From assembly GCF_963259705.1 (NCBI RefSeq), contig NC_081850.1:32889799-32953798 (forward strand): a DNA stretch of 64,000 bases, read 5' to 3'. The stretch is from Myotis daubentonii. Lineage: Eukaryota > Chordata > Mammalia > Chiroptera > Vespertilionidae. Below the pieces are notes generated by a model that worked only from the letters and a program-made list of their open reading frames with translations, searched no databases and was not told the DNA's origin. This document shows positions 20,744 to 32,880 of the stretch, in pieces; the first letter of the stretch is position 1, and each line of letters begins with the position of its first letter. The position numbers were made by a program, and so were the translations under genes.

Positions 20744-21343
20744 TGAAGTATGGTACCTATTTGCTTTGTTTAACAATGGACAGGTTATTTTGATTTTCTA
20801 AATTGTATTAATCATCCCATTCGATTGAATGAATATCCCATGGGTTGTGGTCATACTGGTTTTAGAAAGCACATTCTTCTGTACCTGGGAAACAGGACAG
20901 CACAATTATCCTAAATTGTTTTAGTGGCCACAGATAATGCATTCCAGTTGACTCAGTGGTCCCAAGACCAGGACTGCGCAATTACTCTAAATTACCTTGA
21001 TGGCTCTAGATAATAAGTTCCTGGCAACTCAATGGTAGCAAGACCCGAGGGCTCTAGATAAGGTGTTTCTGTCAATTCAGTGACCCCAAGACCCAAAACT
21101 ATAATTAACATGCTTAATTCTGCTTCTGTAAACTGCTTTTTTGCAAACCAGGTTCCTCATTCCAAACCTTGAGATGTAATCAATACCTTTGTGATCTTTG
21201 CCTATATAAGTCCGGTTTTGCCACCATCTTATCACTATGAGATTTGGGGAATGGCCCCTCATAATCCTGGATTGCAATAAATGTGACTCTTTAATTCGAC
21301 TTCTTGAGGCGTCCTTCTGTGATTCGCGGGGTACATTACAACA
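20744..21343 (+). mobile_element. LTR-Y, second copy
   Basis: Starts TGAAGTATGG, ends TACATTACAACA, 600 bp, nearly identical to the 5' copy apart from the missing hAT-D. It is flanked by GAAC on both sides (20740-20743 and 21344-21347), as a solo LTR would be. Confidence 0.93.
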
Positions 21344-21695
21344 GAACCCCAGATTACCTCATTGTTCTTATCTTGTTAATTATTGACTGTTCAGTATCCT
21401 GTATCTACATATATTAAAAAAACACATGTCTATCATTTTATTTTTTTTATCCAATCCCAGAGGTTTCCCTGCTTTGCTTTCTCCCACCTCCCTAATATAT
21501 CACCAATGGATTTCATGTAACCCACTTACATCTCCTCTGATTGTAATGTAGAAAACAAGGTGAAAAGGGGCCATTCTCTGAAGCTTTTTCTCAATGCGTT
21601 GAGATTCTGCTCTACGGCAATTGTGGATACTTTGGCTTAAATAAACTCAGAAAAATTCTTTAGAGGTTTGAATGTTTCTTACTAAGCTCTGAAAT
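21344..21695 (+). mobile_element. LTR-X copy 1, 3' part
   Basis: Starts with GAACCCCAGATT and aligns to the second half of LTR-X at 36265-36600, including 'tcaatgcgttgagattctgc', AATAAA and 'attctttagaggtttgaatg'. The final few bases are lost or diverged. Confidence 0.85.
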
Positions 21696-21723
21696 ACAAT
21701 TTTCCAGTAACTATTTCCCCAGG

Positions 21724-22830
21724 TGTTGATCTAAGAAACCTATAAACCTGTAAGAATTTTTATGAGTTTATTTGAGCCAAATAGACAATCACCAGTAAGC
21801 AAAATCTATATGGATTGAGAAAATGTTCTGGAAAACAGGCAGGTTTACCACTTATTTTATACATCAGAATCAAAGGGGAATGTAAGGTGTTTACATGAAA
21901 TTTATTGGTGATAGATGAAAGGGCGAGGACTACGCCCTCCATCTTGCCCCAGGGTAAGGGCTACGCTCTCCATCTTACCCTGGATCTTCCATTTTTGGGC
22001 AGCCATGTGCTCGGCAAGGCTTCTTCCTGGAAGCCCAAGCCTCTGCTAGCCACACCCAGGACTTCTTTAAACTAACCAGTGACAATCAAGGGAAGTGCGC
22101 CCCATAGATATGACCACATCCTGTGTAACAAGACACCGACTTGTGCCTGGCCAATCGGCAGGGCCCACAGTCCTTTCTCTTCCCCTTACTCCAACCTCCT
22201 ATAAAACCCCTCTTTCCACAGGGCTAGCTCTCTCTGCCATTTGCTGCTGTGTCAGTAAGGAGGGTAGGGGAGCCAAGCCTGGGTTTGAATAAAGACTCTC
22301 TGCTTTTTGCTTCGGACACAGCTGGCTCCCTGGTGTGGTCTCATGGGGATCCTGAAATCTGGGCATAACAATAGATTAGGAAGATGGGGAAAAGCAAAGC
22401 GGGGAAATCGCTGAGATTGGATATAAAGTAAAGCAAATAGACATACTTCTTTTACATAGGTAAGTATAGGATAGTTAATGTTAACAATTAACACAATAAC
22501 AATAATAATGAGGGGCTCTGTGGTCTCCTACCCTGATGGGAGATTGTGCCCTAAGGGGTTTGGAAAAGGGGAAATTATCCTGACATTCCAAAAGGTATGT
22601 TATTGTAGATGCAAAAAGACAATAGACATACTCAGTTAAGGTAAAGATTGACCTTTGTCAAGAAGGTTACTGGCCTAGGACATTACTATACAACATGACT
22701 TGCTTTTAACTAGGAAGTTTTAATTTCAGACCATCCTTTGTGGTTTCTTTAGGTTTTGAGTTTGTAAGGCCCACCATGCAGGCTTCTCCTGAGCTTGTCA
22801 AGTTTAGTATGTGGCCCTTTTACATCCACA
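21724..22830 (-). mobile_element. LTR-X copy 2, inverted, with LTR-Z inside
   Basis: In + coordinates it runs from TGTTGATCTAAG to TACATCCACA. A 4-bp TSD CAGG lies at 21720-21723 and 22831-22834. It is split by LTR-Z at 21916-22370. Confidence 0.88.
21916..22370 (+). mobile_element. Solo LTR-Z
   Basis: TGAAAGGGCGAGG ... GGGCATAACA, with a 5-bp TSD ATAGA at 21911-21915 and 22371-22375. It contains TATAAAACCCC near 22200 and AATAAAG near 22289. It is inserted in LTR-X copy 2 and so is younger. Confidence 0.9.
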
Positions 22831-22949
22831 CAGGGGAAATAAAAACAGGAAAATGCATTTGGGCTGTATAATATTGGGATCCTAACGAGAAATTCATTTT
22901 TGGTCTTTGTCCTTTTTCTGCAAGAGCAACTAAAATCCTTGGACTATTC

Positions 22950-23185
22950 CAGTGATGGCGAACCTATGACATGTGTGTCAGAGGCAACACATGAACTCAT
23001 TTTTTTGGTTGATTTTTCTTTGTTCAATGGCATTTAAATATATAAAATAAATATAAAAAATAGAAGTCTTTGTTTTACTATGGTTGCAAATACCAAAAAA
23101 ATTTCTATATGTGACAAGGCACCAGGGTTAAGTTAGGGTTTTTCAAAATGCTAACATGCCGAGCTGAAAAGGTTCGTCATCACTG
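22950..23185 (+). mobile_element. Non-autonomous hAT-A transposon
   Basis: Both TIRs present; flanks GACTATTC and GACTTTTC differ at one base. Confidence 0.93.
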
Positions 23186-23503
23186 GACTTTTCTAAGTAT
23201 TGAGAGCAATAAAAGTGTGTCTTGTTAGGTTAATGAGATGACTTTTGAAAGCACCTGGGTGATGGGGGCTGCTAGTTGCCAGTGGAGACAACCAGTGATT
23301 AGAGGATTGAAACTTTCAGCCCCACTCACCCTACTCCTGGGAGAGGGAAGGGGCTGGAGGTTGAGTTCAATAACCAATAGCCAATAATTTAATAATGACT
23401 ATGTAAGAAAGCTTCATAAAACTTGAGAGGACTAAAATCAAACAAAAAGAAAATGGGAAAGAAAACGTGAGAGGACTACACTCAGAGTCTTCCAGGTTGG
23501 TTA

Positions 23504-24148
23504 TGTGGACAAAAAGGAGCCACATGCTAACCTGGCAAGCTCAGGGAGGGCTGCATGGTGGCCTTCCAAATTCAGAGACCTAAAGTAACCACAAAGGATG
23601 GTCTGAAATGAAAACAATTTTAATTTTTTTAAATGATTTTAATTAAAAGCAATTTATGGCAGGTAGTCACGAATCCTCCCTGATACAAGTCAATCTTTAG
23701 CTTAACTGTCTTTTGCATCTAAGATAATAGATCTTTGGAAGGTCAGGGTAAGTTCCCTTTTTCCAGACCCCTTGGGGCACAAACAACTCACCAGAGCAGA
23801 CTCTACAAATTCTCATTGGTATTTTTATCCTGTTAATTGTTGATTATTTACTGTCCTGTAACCACCTATGTATAAGATATATCATTTTACTTTTTATCTG
23901 ATCCCAGAAGTCCCCCCCACCTCCACCCTCTTGCTTTCTCCCACTTTCCTAACCTATCACAATGAATTTCCGGTAACCCACTTATGTCTTCTCTTTTGAT
24001 TGTAATGTATAAAATAAGGTGCAAAACTGCCATTCTCTGAAACATTGTCTCAATGCCTTGAGATTTTACTCCCTGGCAATTGTCGACAGTTTGACTCAAA
24101 TAATCTCAGGAGAATTCTTTACAGGTTTGAATATTTCTTACATTGACA
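23504..24148 (+). mobile_element. LTR-X copy 3, solo
   Basis: TGTGGACAAAAAGGAGCC ... CTTACATTGACA. Flanks GTTA and GTGA fit a mutated 4-bp TSD. It has AATCTCAG-type decay of the AATAAA region. It lacks the hAT-D seen in copy 1. Confidence 0.85.
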
Positions 24149-24163
24149 GTGAACACAGGGATA

Positions 24164-24641
24164 TGTGAGAGACTTGTGCACCTGGAGAGGGCATGCACCC
24201 TTGCCCTAAGTAACTCTGTTTGGGGGGGGGGGGGGAAGGGAGGAAAGAGGTTCTATGGAAAGTAACTCAGGGTGATTTGAGCACAAATTTCTAATCGGGC
24301 ATGTCATAGTTATGCCCCAGGCATATAACATTTTAAGTTTAACTTTGCCTTAAGCAAGCTCTGACCATTGTTTCTGTACACCTAGGTTAACGCACCTTTG
24401 AAATAACCTCCCTCAAGAGAGCACATAATCTTGGTAACTTCTGTAATTCAATCCCTACCTTGCTTTCCCTTTCAGGTAATCTTCCCTATGTTCCCTTCTT
24501 AATTTTCAAATGCATACAAGAACCTGCAAAACTGTTCACTCCCCGGAGCACTTGAGAGCTTGCTCCCCACATTTGTTGTAAATTTGGATTAAATAAACTT
24601 AAAATTCCCTACAGGTTTGGATGTTTTTTTACTTCGATACT
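24164..24641 (+). mobile_element. LTR-like element related to LTR-X
   Basis: The 3' part (AAATAAACTTAAAATTCCCTACAGG, cut here to its key AATAAAC and CCCTACAGG motifs) parallels LTR-X. A G16 run is at about 24221. Ends are uncertain and no TSD assigned. Confidence 0.5.
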
Positions 24642-24982
24642 TCTCTTCCATATGGCTGTTTCTGAGTCATATCCTTTTATGATAAACCAATAGTCTAGAA
24701 AGGAAAATGTTTCTCTGGGTTCTGTGAGTGGCTCTAGCAAACTGATTGAACTCTAGGAGGTTGTGGTGTGGTAGGCAGTTAGATAAGAGCAGAATGAGGA
24801 CGGTGGGCTAAGTACAGAAGGCCATCAGGGTGGAAAGCCCCAGGTGCCTAGCAAAGGACAAATGGAAGGTGGGACCTTGCCCCCAGGGTGGTTTTCCTCC
24901 CCTAGCATGTCACTGGTCATGGGACCTTGCCACAGCCCGCCACTTTTCCACCATCTTTCCTCCTCCGATATAACATCTAGGC

Positions 24983-25217
24983 CAGTAATGGCGAACCTAT
25001 GACACGCGTGTCAGAGGTGACACGTGAACTCATTTTTTTGGTTGATTTTTCTTTGTTAAATGGCATTTAAATATATAAAATAAATATCAAAAATATAAAT
25101 CTTTGTTTTACTATGGTTGCAAATATCAAAAAATTTCTATATGTGACATGGCACCAGAGTTAAGTTAGGGTTTTTCAAAATGCTGACATGCCGAGCTCAA
25201 AAGGTTTGCCATCACTG
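24983..25217 (+). mobile_element. Non-autonomous hAT-A transposon
   Basis: Both TIRs present (first TIR has one change). The flanks share CTAGGC, an imperfect remnant of an 8-bp TSD. Confidence 0.93.
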
Positions 25218-25402
25218 ACTAGGCCTCCATTGTATTTCAGCTCCAAGCCCAGAAGCACAACAAAACCAGATCAGTGACCCCATGGCTGACTTCAGGGCCA
25301 GCTGTATTAGATAATGACCCCCTGCCCTGGCCCCGACCAATCAATCAGTGGAGACTTAGACCCTGGAAGGACATACCTGGAAAGCTCCAGAATATTCTAT
25401 TG

Positions 25403-25712
25403 CAGTGGTTCTCAACCTTCCTAATGCCGCGACCCTTTAATACAGTTCCTCATGTTGTGGTGACCCCCAACCATAAAATTATTTTTGTTGCTACTTCATA
25501 ACTGTAATTTTGCTACTGTTATGAATTGTAATGTAAATATCTAATATGCAGGATGTATTTTCACTGTTACAAATTGAACATAATTAAAGCATAGTGATTA
25601 ATCACAAAAACAATACGTAATTATATATGTGTTTTCCGATGGTCTTAGGCGACCCCTGTGAAAGGGTTGTTCGACCCCCAAAGGGGTCGCGACCCACAGG
25701 TTGAGAACCGCT
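25403..25712 (+). mobile_element. Non-autonomous hAT-B transposon, long form
   Basis: Same TIRs as 13618 (GCAGTGGTTCTCAACCTT and GTTGAGAACCGCT). It carries an extra ~90 bp internal AT-rich part missing in the short copy. The TSD is not clean. Confidence 0.9.
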
Positions 25713-26700
25713 ATTATACTGAGATCTTCCCCTGGGACCTCCCCTAAAATCTCCATCCTTAAGACCCTCAGGACAGAGGACTCAGCATGCTCTATCTTCT
25801 GGGAGCACACCCCCCACACATACACCAGGCTCATTACCATCACTGCCAAGCTCCAAGGGCCCTTCCTTTACCCCTATAACTTGTTTGCTAAGTCCATTTC
25901 TTCTAGGAATTACTCTGTGATTTACCAAATAAATGTTCTCTTATAGTTTGGGTCCTGGCTTGAATTCTCTCCTAGTCAGAACTCAAGGTACCAAGGTTGC
26001 TGAACCCATGTGGGGTCTGACCTCACAGGTCTAAAACGCAGTGCCGTTCCCATCAACAACAGTGGAAACCTCTGATCTATAACCTAGGCTTGCTATTGGC
26101 ATTTGAAGGGTAGGGGGGCTAGTGTTGTGTGGTATCTAATGCTACCTCCAGGTAGAGTCAGAATTGAGTTGAATTGTAAGACACTCAGTGTTATCAAACT
26201 CTGATTCATATGGCAGACACTTCACAAAAGGCAAAATCTGAGTGTAAGAGTTTGGGGCAAAGAAACTTACTGATTGAGAAGGCACCAATTGAGATGATGG
26301 GAAACTTAGAAATGCCTCAAAACCATCATGCTCATTGGACTGAGTTAGCAATTTTTAACTTGGAAAGGAGACTGGGAGGAAGAGTTAGGGTAAATTTCTA
26401 TGGTTTCTAGTTTCTTGATAAGATTTCAGTGTTTACACTTGGAAATGCCACTGAATGATCACATACATCTGGGGAGAAGCCACGAAGTGATCACATACGT
26501 CTGGGGGTGGTCCTGGTTCTTTTATGCAAAGCAAATCTGCAAACCATTGCATCATGATTGTTTTCTCTTTACTTTTTTTCCAGGAGGAAGAACAGAGACA
26601 TTATGGTAAGTCAGTTTCCCTAAGATTGCTCAGTGGCAGGTCACAGGTTATTGATTTGAGAATATGTTGCAAACTTATTGAGTCTTATCGTTAGCATATC
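25713..26700. other. Mostly unassigned; LTR-like 3' end near 25930-26050
   Basis: 'ccaaataaatgttctc' near 25926 followed by 'ggtctgacctcacagg' resembles the end of an LTR, possibly the host of the two hATs just upstream. The rest has no recognised feature. Confidence 0.35.
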
Positions 26701-26701
26701 G

Positions 26702-26926
26702 AGCCCGCTGGTGTGACTTAGTGGTTGAGCATTGACCTATGAACCAGGAGCATCGACCTATGAACCATTGATTCCTGGTCTGGGCACACGCCTAGGTTTT
26801 GGGCTCGATCCCCAGTAGCAGGCATGCAGGAGGCAGCCAATCAATGATTCTCTCTCATCATTGGTGTTCATATCTCTCCCTCTCCCTTCCTCTCACTGAA
26901 ATCAATAAAAATATTATATATATATA
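26702..26926 (+). mobile_element. Ves SINE
   Basis: Head 'gcccgctggtgtgacttagtgg' (shortened motif GCCCGCTGGTGTGACTTAG), CT-rich body, AATAAAAATATTATATA tail. There is a small internal duplication of 'cgacctatgaacca'. Confidence 0.88.
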
Positions 26927-27342
26927 CTAGTGGCCCAGTGCACAAAATTTGTGCATGGGGGGGATTGTCCCTCAGCCTGGCCTGCACCCTCTCCAATTTG
27001 GGACCCCCCCGATACCTGTGGGGTGGGGCCTAAACTGGCAGTCGGACATCCCTCTCGTAATCCAGGACCACAGGCTCCTAACCGCTGATCTGCCTGCCTG
27101 CCTGATGGCCCCTAACCACTCTGCCTGCCGGCCTACTAGTCCCCAACTGCTCCCCCCCGCATTGGTCTGCTCGCCCCCAACTGCCCCCCATCCCCGCCAG
27201 CCTGATCACCCCCAACTGCCCTCCCCTCCTGGCCTGATCATCCCTAACTGTCTCTGCCTTGGCCCTGCCACCATGGCTTTGTCTGGAAGGACATCCGGAA
27301 GGTCTCCTGGTCTAATTAGCATATTACCCTTTTATTAGTGTA
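26927..27342 (-). mobile_element. Helitron
   Basis: The CTAG end with the palindromic hairpin GTGCACAAAATTTGTGCA is at the low-coordinate side. The other end is TAGCATATTACCCTTTTATT, the complement of a HeliBat 5' end. It is non-autonomous; no Rep/helicase coding. Confidence 0.88.
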
Positions 27343-27814
27343 CTAGAGGCCCGGTGCACAAAAATTTGTGCACTAGGGGGTGGGGGGGGGTCCCTCAGCC
27401 CAGCCTGTGCCCTCTCCCAGTCTGGGACCCCCTCAGGGGATGACCACCTGCTGGCTTAGGCCCGCTCCCCAGGGGATTGGGCCTAAGATGGCAATCAGAC
27501 ATCCCTCTGGCAGCCCAGCAGCCCTCAGGAGATGTCTACTTGCCAGCAGGGAGCAGGCCTAAACTGCAGTCAGACATCCTTAGCACTGCTGAGGAGGCAG
27601 GAGAGGCTCCCACCACCACTGCTGTACTGGCAGCCATCAGCCTGGCTTGTGGCTGAGCAGAGCTCCTCCCATGTGAGAGCGCCCTGACCACCAGAGGGCA
27701 GCTCCTGCATTGAGTGTCTGCCCCCTGGTGGTCAGTGTGTGTCACAGTGACCAGTCATTCCCAGTCCTTCTGCTGTTAGAGTGAGTTTGCATGTTACCCT
27801 TTTACTATATAGGA
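27343..27814 (-). mobile_element. Helitron, part of a head-to-tail pair
   Basis: CTAGAGGCCCGGTGCAC hairpin end, then the TCCTATATAGTAAAAGGG end in complement at 27797-27814. It is followed at once by a second Helitron body. Confidence 0.9.
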
Positions 27815-28492
27815 TAGAGGCCTGGTGCACGTGTGGGGGCCAGCTGGCTTGCCTTGAAGGATGTCCCGGATCAGGGTGGGGGTCCCGCTTGGATGCCTGG
27901 CCAGCCTGGATGAGGGGATGATGGCTGTTTGCAGCTGGTCACACCCCCTTCAGGGTGGGGGGCCCCACTGGGGTGCCTGGTCAGTCTGGGTGAGGGGCTG
28001 AGGGCCGTTTTCAGGCTGGTGGGTGACTGAAGCTCCCAACCTCTCCTTTTTTTCTTTTCTTTTGTTTTATTCTGGGATTTATTTACCTTCTATGGCTGTC
28101 ACTGGAGCTGAGAGCTGGCTTTAGCTCTGAGGCTCAGCTCCAGCTCTGAGACCTCGGCTGCTGAAAGCAAGTATCTGGGTTTGTTTGGCTTCTATAATTT
28201 AAACACTATTGCAGCTCCAGCTCCGAGGCCGGCTGGCTGAAAGCAGGTATCTGGGGTTTGTTTAGCTTCTATAATTGCAACACTGTTTCTTCGAGTGCAG
28301 CTCAGAGGCCGGCAGCGGCAGGCGGGGAACCTTGGCTTCCTCCATCACTGGAGCAAGCAAGCCTCCTGTTTGCTTCAGCTGCCTGGCTGCCGGCCGCCAT
28401 CTTGGTTGGCAGTTAATTTGCATATCGCCCTGATTAGCCAATGAGAGGCATGTCGGAGGTACGGTTAATTACCATGTTTGTCTATTATTAGA
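27815..28492 (-). mobile_element. Helitron partner body with lost CTAG end
   Basis: Begins TAGAGGCCTGGTGCAC, a decayed 3' end without a hairpin, and ends with 'attaccatgtttgtctatta' followed by TTAGA, a TCTAATAATAG-type 5' end. The same two-part arrangement occurs at 33151-34686 and 46641-48263. Confidence 0.85.
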
Positions 28493-28497
28493 TTGGA

Positions 28498-28889
28498 TAT
28501 ATATCTGAAATTCATCGCAGCTTTATTCAGAAAAGACAAAAACTAGACACAACTCAGGGATCCATCAACAGGAGAATCAATAAATACCTGTGGTACCTTC
28601 TTTCAGTGGAATACAGCTCAGCAGTAAAAAGAGAAAAGAAAACCTACTGGTACATGAAACAAGAGGCATGAATCTCAAAAGCATTATGCTCCATGAAAGA
28701 ATCCTGATCCCAAAGAGGACATACTATATGATTCCTTTGGCATGAAGTTCTGGTACAGGATCAAGTAAACTATGATTTAAAACAATGAAAACAGTGGTTA
28801 CATCGGAGAGGAGGGCAGGTATTGGGGGCAGGGTTTAATGAAAAGAGGCATGATGCAGCCTTTTGGCATAATGATAATGTCCTGTATCT
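28498..28889 (+). mobile_element. L1 3' fragment
   Basis: L1 ORF2/3' UTR-like phrases ('ggaatacagctcagcagt', 'catgaatctcaaaagcatta'). It continues after a SINE insertion at 29166-29260. Confidence 0.7.
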
Positions 28890-29151
28890 TTTGTTTGTTT
28901 GTTTATTTTTTGTTAATCTTAACTGGAGGATATTTTTCCATTGATATTTTAGAGAGAGTGGAAGAGAGAAAGCAGAGAGAAACATCGATGTGAGAGAAAC
29001 ACATCAATTGGTTGCCTCCTGCATGGGCACTGACCAGGGCCCTGATGGGGAGGAGCCTGCAACTGAGGTACTTGCCCTGGACTGGCATCAAACCCAGGAC
29101 CCTTTGGTCTGCAGGCCCAAGCTCTATCCACTGAGCCAAACCAGATAGGGC
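28890..29151 (-). mobile_element. Ves SINE, reverse orientation
   Basis: Flanked by perfect 14-bp TSDs AATGTCCTGTATCT (28876-28889 and 29152-29165). The head complement is 'gagccaaaccagatagggc'. Confidence 0.95.
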
Positions 29152-29302
29152 AATGTCCTGTATCTGGAGGGAGAGCTGTGTCTCATGGCTGTATCTGTTT
29201 GCCAAAACTCATCAAATGGTACACTTAAGATTTACATATTTCACTGTATTTAAATTTTACCTATCCCTAGCCAGTGGTTAAAGCATCGGCCTAAGGACCA
29301 AA

Positions 29303-29480
29303 GAGGGTAGGGGGAGGTAGAAGAAGGTAAAGTGATAAATGGAGATGGAAGGAGACTTGACTTGGGGTGGTAAACACACAATACAATATCCAGATGATGT
29401 ATTATAGAATTGTATACCTGAAACCTAATTTTATTAACCAGTGTCACCCCAATAAATTCAATAAATAAATTTAAAAGTTT
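29303..29480 (+). mobile_element. L1 3' end with AATAAA
   Basis: 'ttattaaccagtgtcacccc' followed by AATAAATTCAATAAA is the conserved bat L1 3' end. A truncated SINE head ('ctagccagtggttaaagcat') precedes it at 29265-29302. Confidence 0.75.
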
Positions 29481-30117
29481 TTTTAAATAATTAAAGAAAA
29501 TAAAAAATATTGAACTCTGATAGGGCTACTAAAGTGTTTGGGGTGAAATGTACTGTTGAATACAATGTATTTTGAGATATACTAAAAATAATATGTATTG
29601 GTGATTAGATAGGAATGGATAGATATCTACAAATATGTTAAAGCAAACAGTGAAATGTTAATGATAAAGTCTATGTATTGGGTACAAGTGTATTAGTTAT
29701 ACGCTTCTTTCACCTTTTCTGTATGTTTTTATTTTTCTTAGTAAATCGTTGACTAAAAAACTCTGAAGTACTATTTTGACCATTAAATGAGCAAAAAGCA
29801 TATTAAAACATAAAAATAGTGAACCACAAAAAATTTTAAAAATACTACTCAATAATGACCATGATTTGAAATTGGTACTCTATTGTTTATGGGTGTGTAA
29901 TCTATGATATGATAGGTACAATGGAGACAGCAAATGTGTACACGTGCACCATAATTTACAGCTATTTAAAATTGTTACACGTCAGAAGCTGATTGCAGTG
30001 GATATTGTCATGTACCATCCAAATCTCGCCATCAATACTGAGGCTTACTATATGCTAACTCCCTGCAGTGTGGGTGGCTCCCAGACGAGTCACTTTCTGA
30101 GAATGCCTCTCAGCCAC
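29481..30117. other. Unassigned sequence
   Basis: AT-rich, no gene or repeat ends recognised. It directly precedes copy B of the duplication; the window does not show whether copy A had the same left flank. Confidence 0.4.
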
Positions 30118-30455
30118 ACTGAGTTGTCTTGGTCAAGGTTTGGGTTTCACTCTGGGAATAACTAACATCAGAATATGTGGTCGAGGACAGGACTGACTAC
30201 GTAATTTGTATGGCCCAATGAAAAATGAAAATGCAGAGATCTTTGTTAAAAAATTAAGAAAAGACGGGTGACAAGTAACAGTGACAGCATATAATTAAAC
30301 CATGACATGGGGTTGTTCTAAGTATGAGGGCCCTGTGGAATTGCACAGGTTGTAAGCCATCAAAGCCACACTATTCCAGGGAGTATAGAGGCTCAGGCTC
30401 CTTGGCTGAAGGAGGTACACGTTTGAAGTCCTGCCCAAGCTCTGAGGGTCTGGGG

Positions 30456-30690
30456 CAGTGATGGCGAACCTTTTGAGCTCGGCGTGTCAGCATTTTGAAA
30501 AACCCTAACTTAACTCTGGTGCCGTGTCACATATAGAAATTTTTTGATCTTTGCAACCATAGTAAAACAAAGACTTATATTTTTGATATTTATTTTATAC
30601 ATTTAAATGCCTTTTAACAAAGAAAAATCAACCAAAAAAATGAGTTCACGTGTCACCTCTGACACGCGTGTCATAGGTTCGCCATCACTG
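30456..30690 (-). mobile_element. hAT-A transposon, duplicated copy
   Basis: Same element, same TSD GTCTGGGG as at 339-573. It was copied by the block duplication, not by independent transposition. Confidence 0.95.
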
Positions 30691-32610
30691 GTCTGGGGGA
30701 TGAACTTTTCTCTCTGCTCAGCTCCATTCCTACACACCTGGACAGGTATTAATCTAGAATCACTCCCCAATCCACTCCCTGCACACAAACCTCCAGTCAG
30801 AGTCAGCTTCCTAGAAAACCTGACATAATATACTATTGTTAAAAAAGAAAGAAATCGGAATAAAATCCACAAAGGAAATACAGTAAGTGTATGAGAATAG
30901 GAGAGGATAAACAAAATGTGGCATGTACACACAGTGGAATATGACTCAGCTTTAAAAAGAAATGAAATCTATTCACAAGCTACAAATTGACAAATCTTGA
31001 GGGTTTCATGCTAAGTGAAATAAGCCGAACACAAGAGGACAAATATTGTGTGATGCTACTTTTATGAGGTATGTAGCTAGAGTAGGCAAACTCAGAGAGA
31101 GAGAAAGTATAATAGAATTACCAGAGATTGTAAGGAGGAGGGAATGGAGAGTTATTGTTTAATGGGTACAGAGTTTCTATTTGGGATGATGAACAAGTTC
31201 TAGAAATGAACAGTGGTGATGGTTAACATTGCGAATAAACTTAATGACACGGAATCATACAACTAAAAATAGCTAAAATGGTAATAAAACAGATCTATGC
31301 ATACTTAGGATTTAAAAAGCAACAAAAAAAAAAAAAGGTCACTCCAATTCTAACAAGAAGAAAAAGCTGGAAAATCTACAAAATCAAGTTTTTGAGCCTA
31401 CTGGAGAGCTTAAGTCTCAAGGCAAATCAGGTTTACTAAATCAAAAGGGTGACAAGCCCTTCCAAAAAGCAATTAATCACATAAATTATTTTAGCTTTTT
31501 AATTTATTTTTAATTATTTTAACTTTAGAAGAAGAGGTGGCATTTATAAAAGCTGGTAAACAGGGACTAAATTAGGGTGAGTATGCTATAATTCTGATCA
31601 CAATTCCATTGTGTATGAGGCATGTGCCTAACCAAGAATAGCACCAAGCAATTCTCCAACACCAGCTAGGCGTCCTACACTTCAATTCAGTTCTGACACA
31701 TCTACTTGGAGGTAGCAACAGATCCCACAGATTAAGGACTCAGTCCTACAAGAATGCTCTGTCCCCTTCACCTCTGCATTTCAGATGCCAATCGCAACTC
31801 CAGGTTGTTCCTCATGTTGGCATGCCCCAGGATGCCTACGAACCCTCTCCCTGTCCTTTCTAATTTTCTTCCTTGCTTCCTTCTTGTAATTTGTGGTTTT
31901 TCTTTCCTTGTTATTTAGGCGCCACAGTCAGGAAACAGAAATCACAGTGGGTTCTAGATGTTTTGTGACATTCTATGGGAAGGGCTCCTAGCAAAGACTG
32001 GCATGATGATTTCCTTTAATGATGCTTGTGACTTTCTGCTTTTATAATTATGTTTAGGGGAAACACTCAATTGGTTAGTGATGGAACCCAGAGCATTAGT
32101 TCTTTTTATGAGTACTTGGGACCAGGCTGGCTCCTCTCCACCAGACTCTTCCAGCCTTAGAGATTTACAGTCCTTCCTCTTCTTCATTCTGCAAATCAGT
32201 GTCACTGTCCAGAAGGGAGCCAGTAACACTGCCACCTGTGTGACTTGTTGGCTGGCATATTATTAATCAAAGTGGGAGGTACTGTAAAGCCCACCAGCCT
32301 GGGATCCGAGGTCTTCTGTTGGAGCTGCAGGGAACTTCAGATATGAGCAGCTGGCCACTATGGAGAAAAGAGTTCTTTTTTTCAAGTGTCTTGAGATGGA
32401 AGCTGAGGAAATATTCTCAATCTTTTATTTTTTTAAATATATGTATCTGAAGCTATAGATTTTTCTGTAATCATTTTTAGCATTAGCCCACAAATTTTGC
32501 TATGCCATATTTTCATTTTCAGTTGAAAATACTTTCACCAATCGTCCCTGGTTGGCACCAAAGGGATCTAAATGCATGGGTTATTTAGAAGTGCATTTCT
32601 GCCCTGGCCA

Positions 32611-32880
32611 GTGTGGCTCAGTGGTGAGAGTGTCAGCACATGCACAGAAGTGTCTCGGGTTCAATTCCCCATAGGAAGCACATATGTCGGTTGCAGGTTA
32701 GATCCCCTAGCCCTTGTTGGGGCCATGTGGGAGGTAACCAATTGATGTGTCGCTCTCACATCAATGTTTCCCTCTCTCTTCTCCTCCCTCTCTCCCTTCT
32801 ACTCTTTCTCTAAAAAAATAAATGGAAAAAATATCCTTGAGTGAGGATAAACTAAAAAATTAAAAAAGCTTTAAAAAATA
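32611..32880 (+). mobile_element. Ves SINE, duplicated copy
   Basis: Counterpart of 2687-2956 with the same TSDs. Confidence 0.93.
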
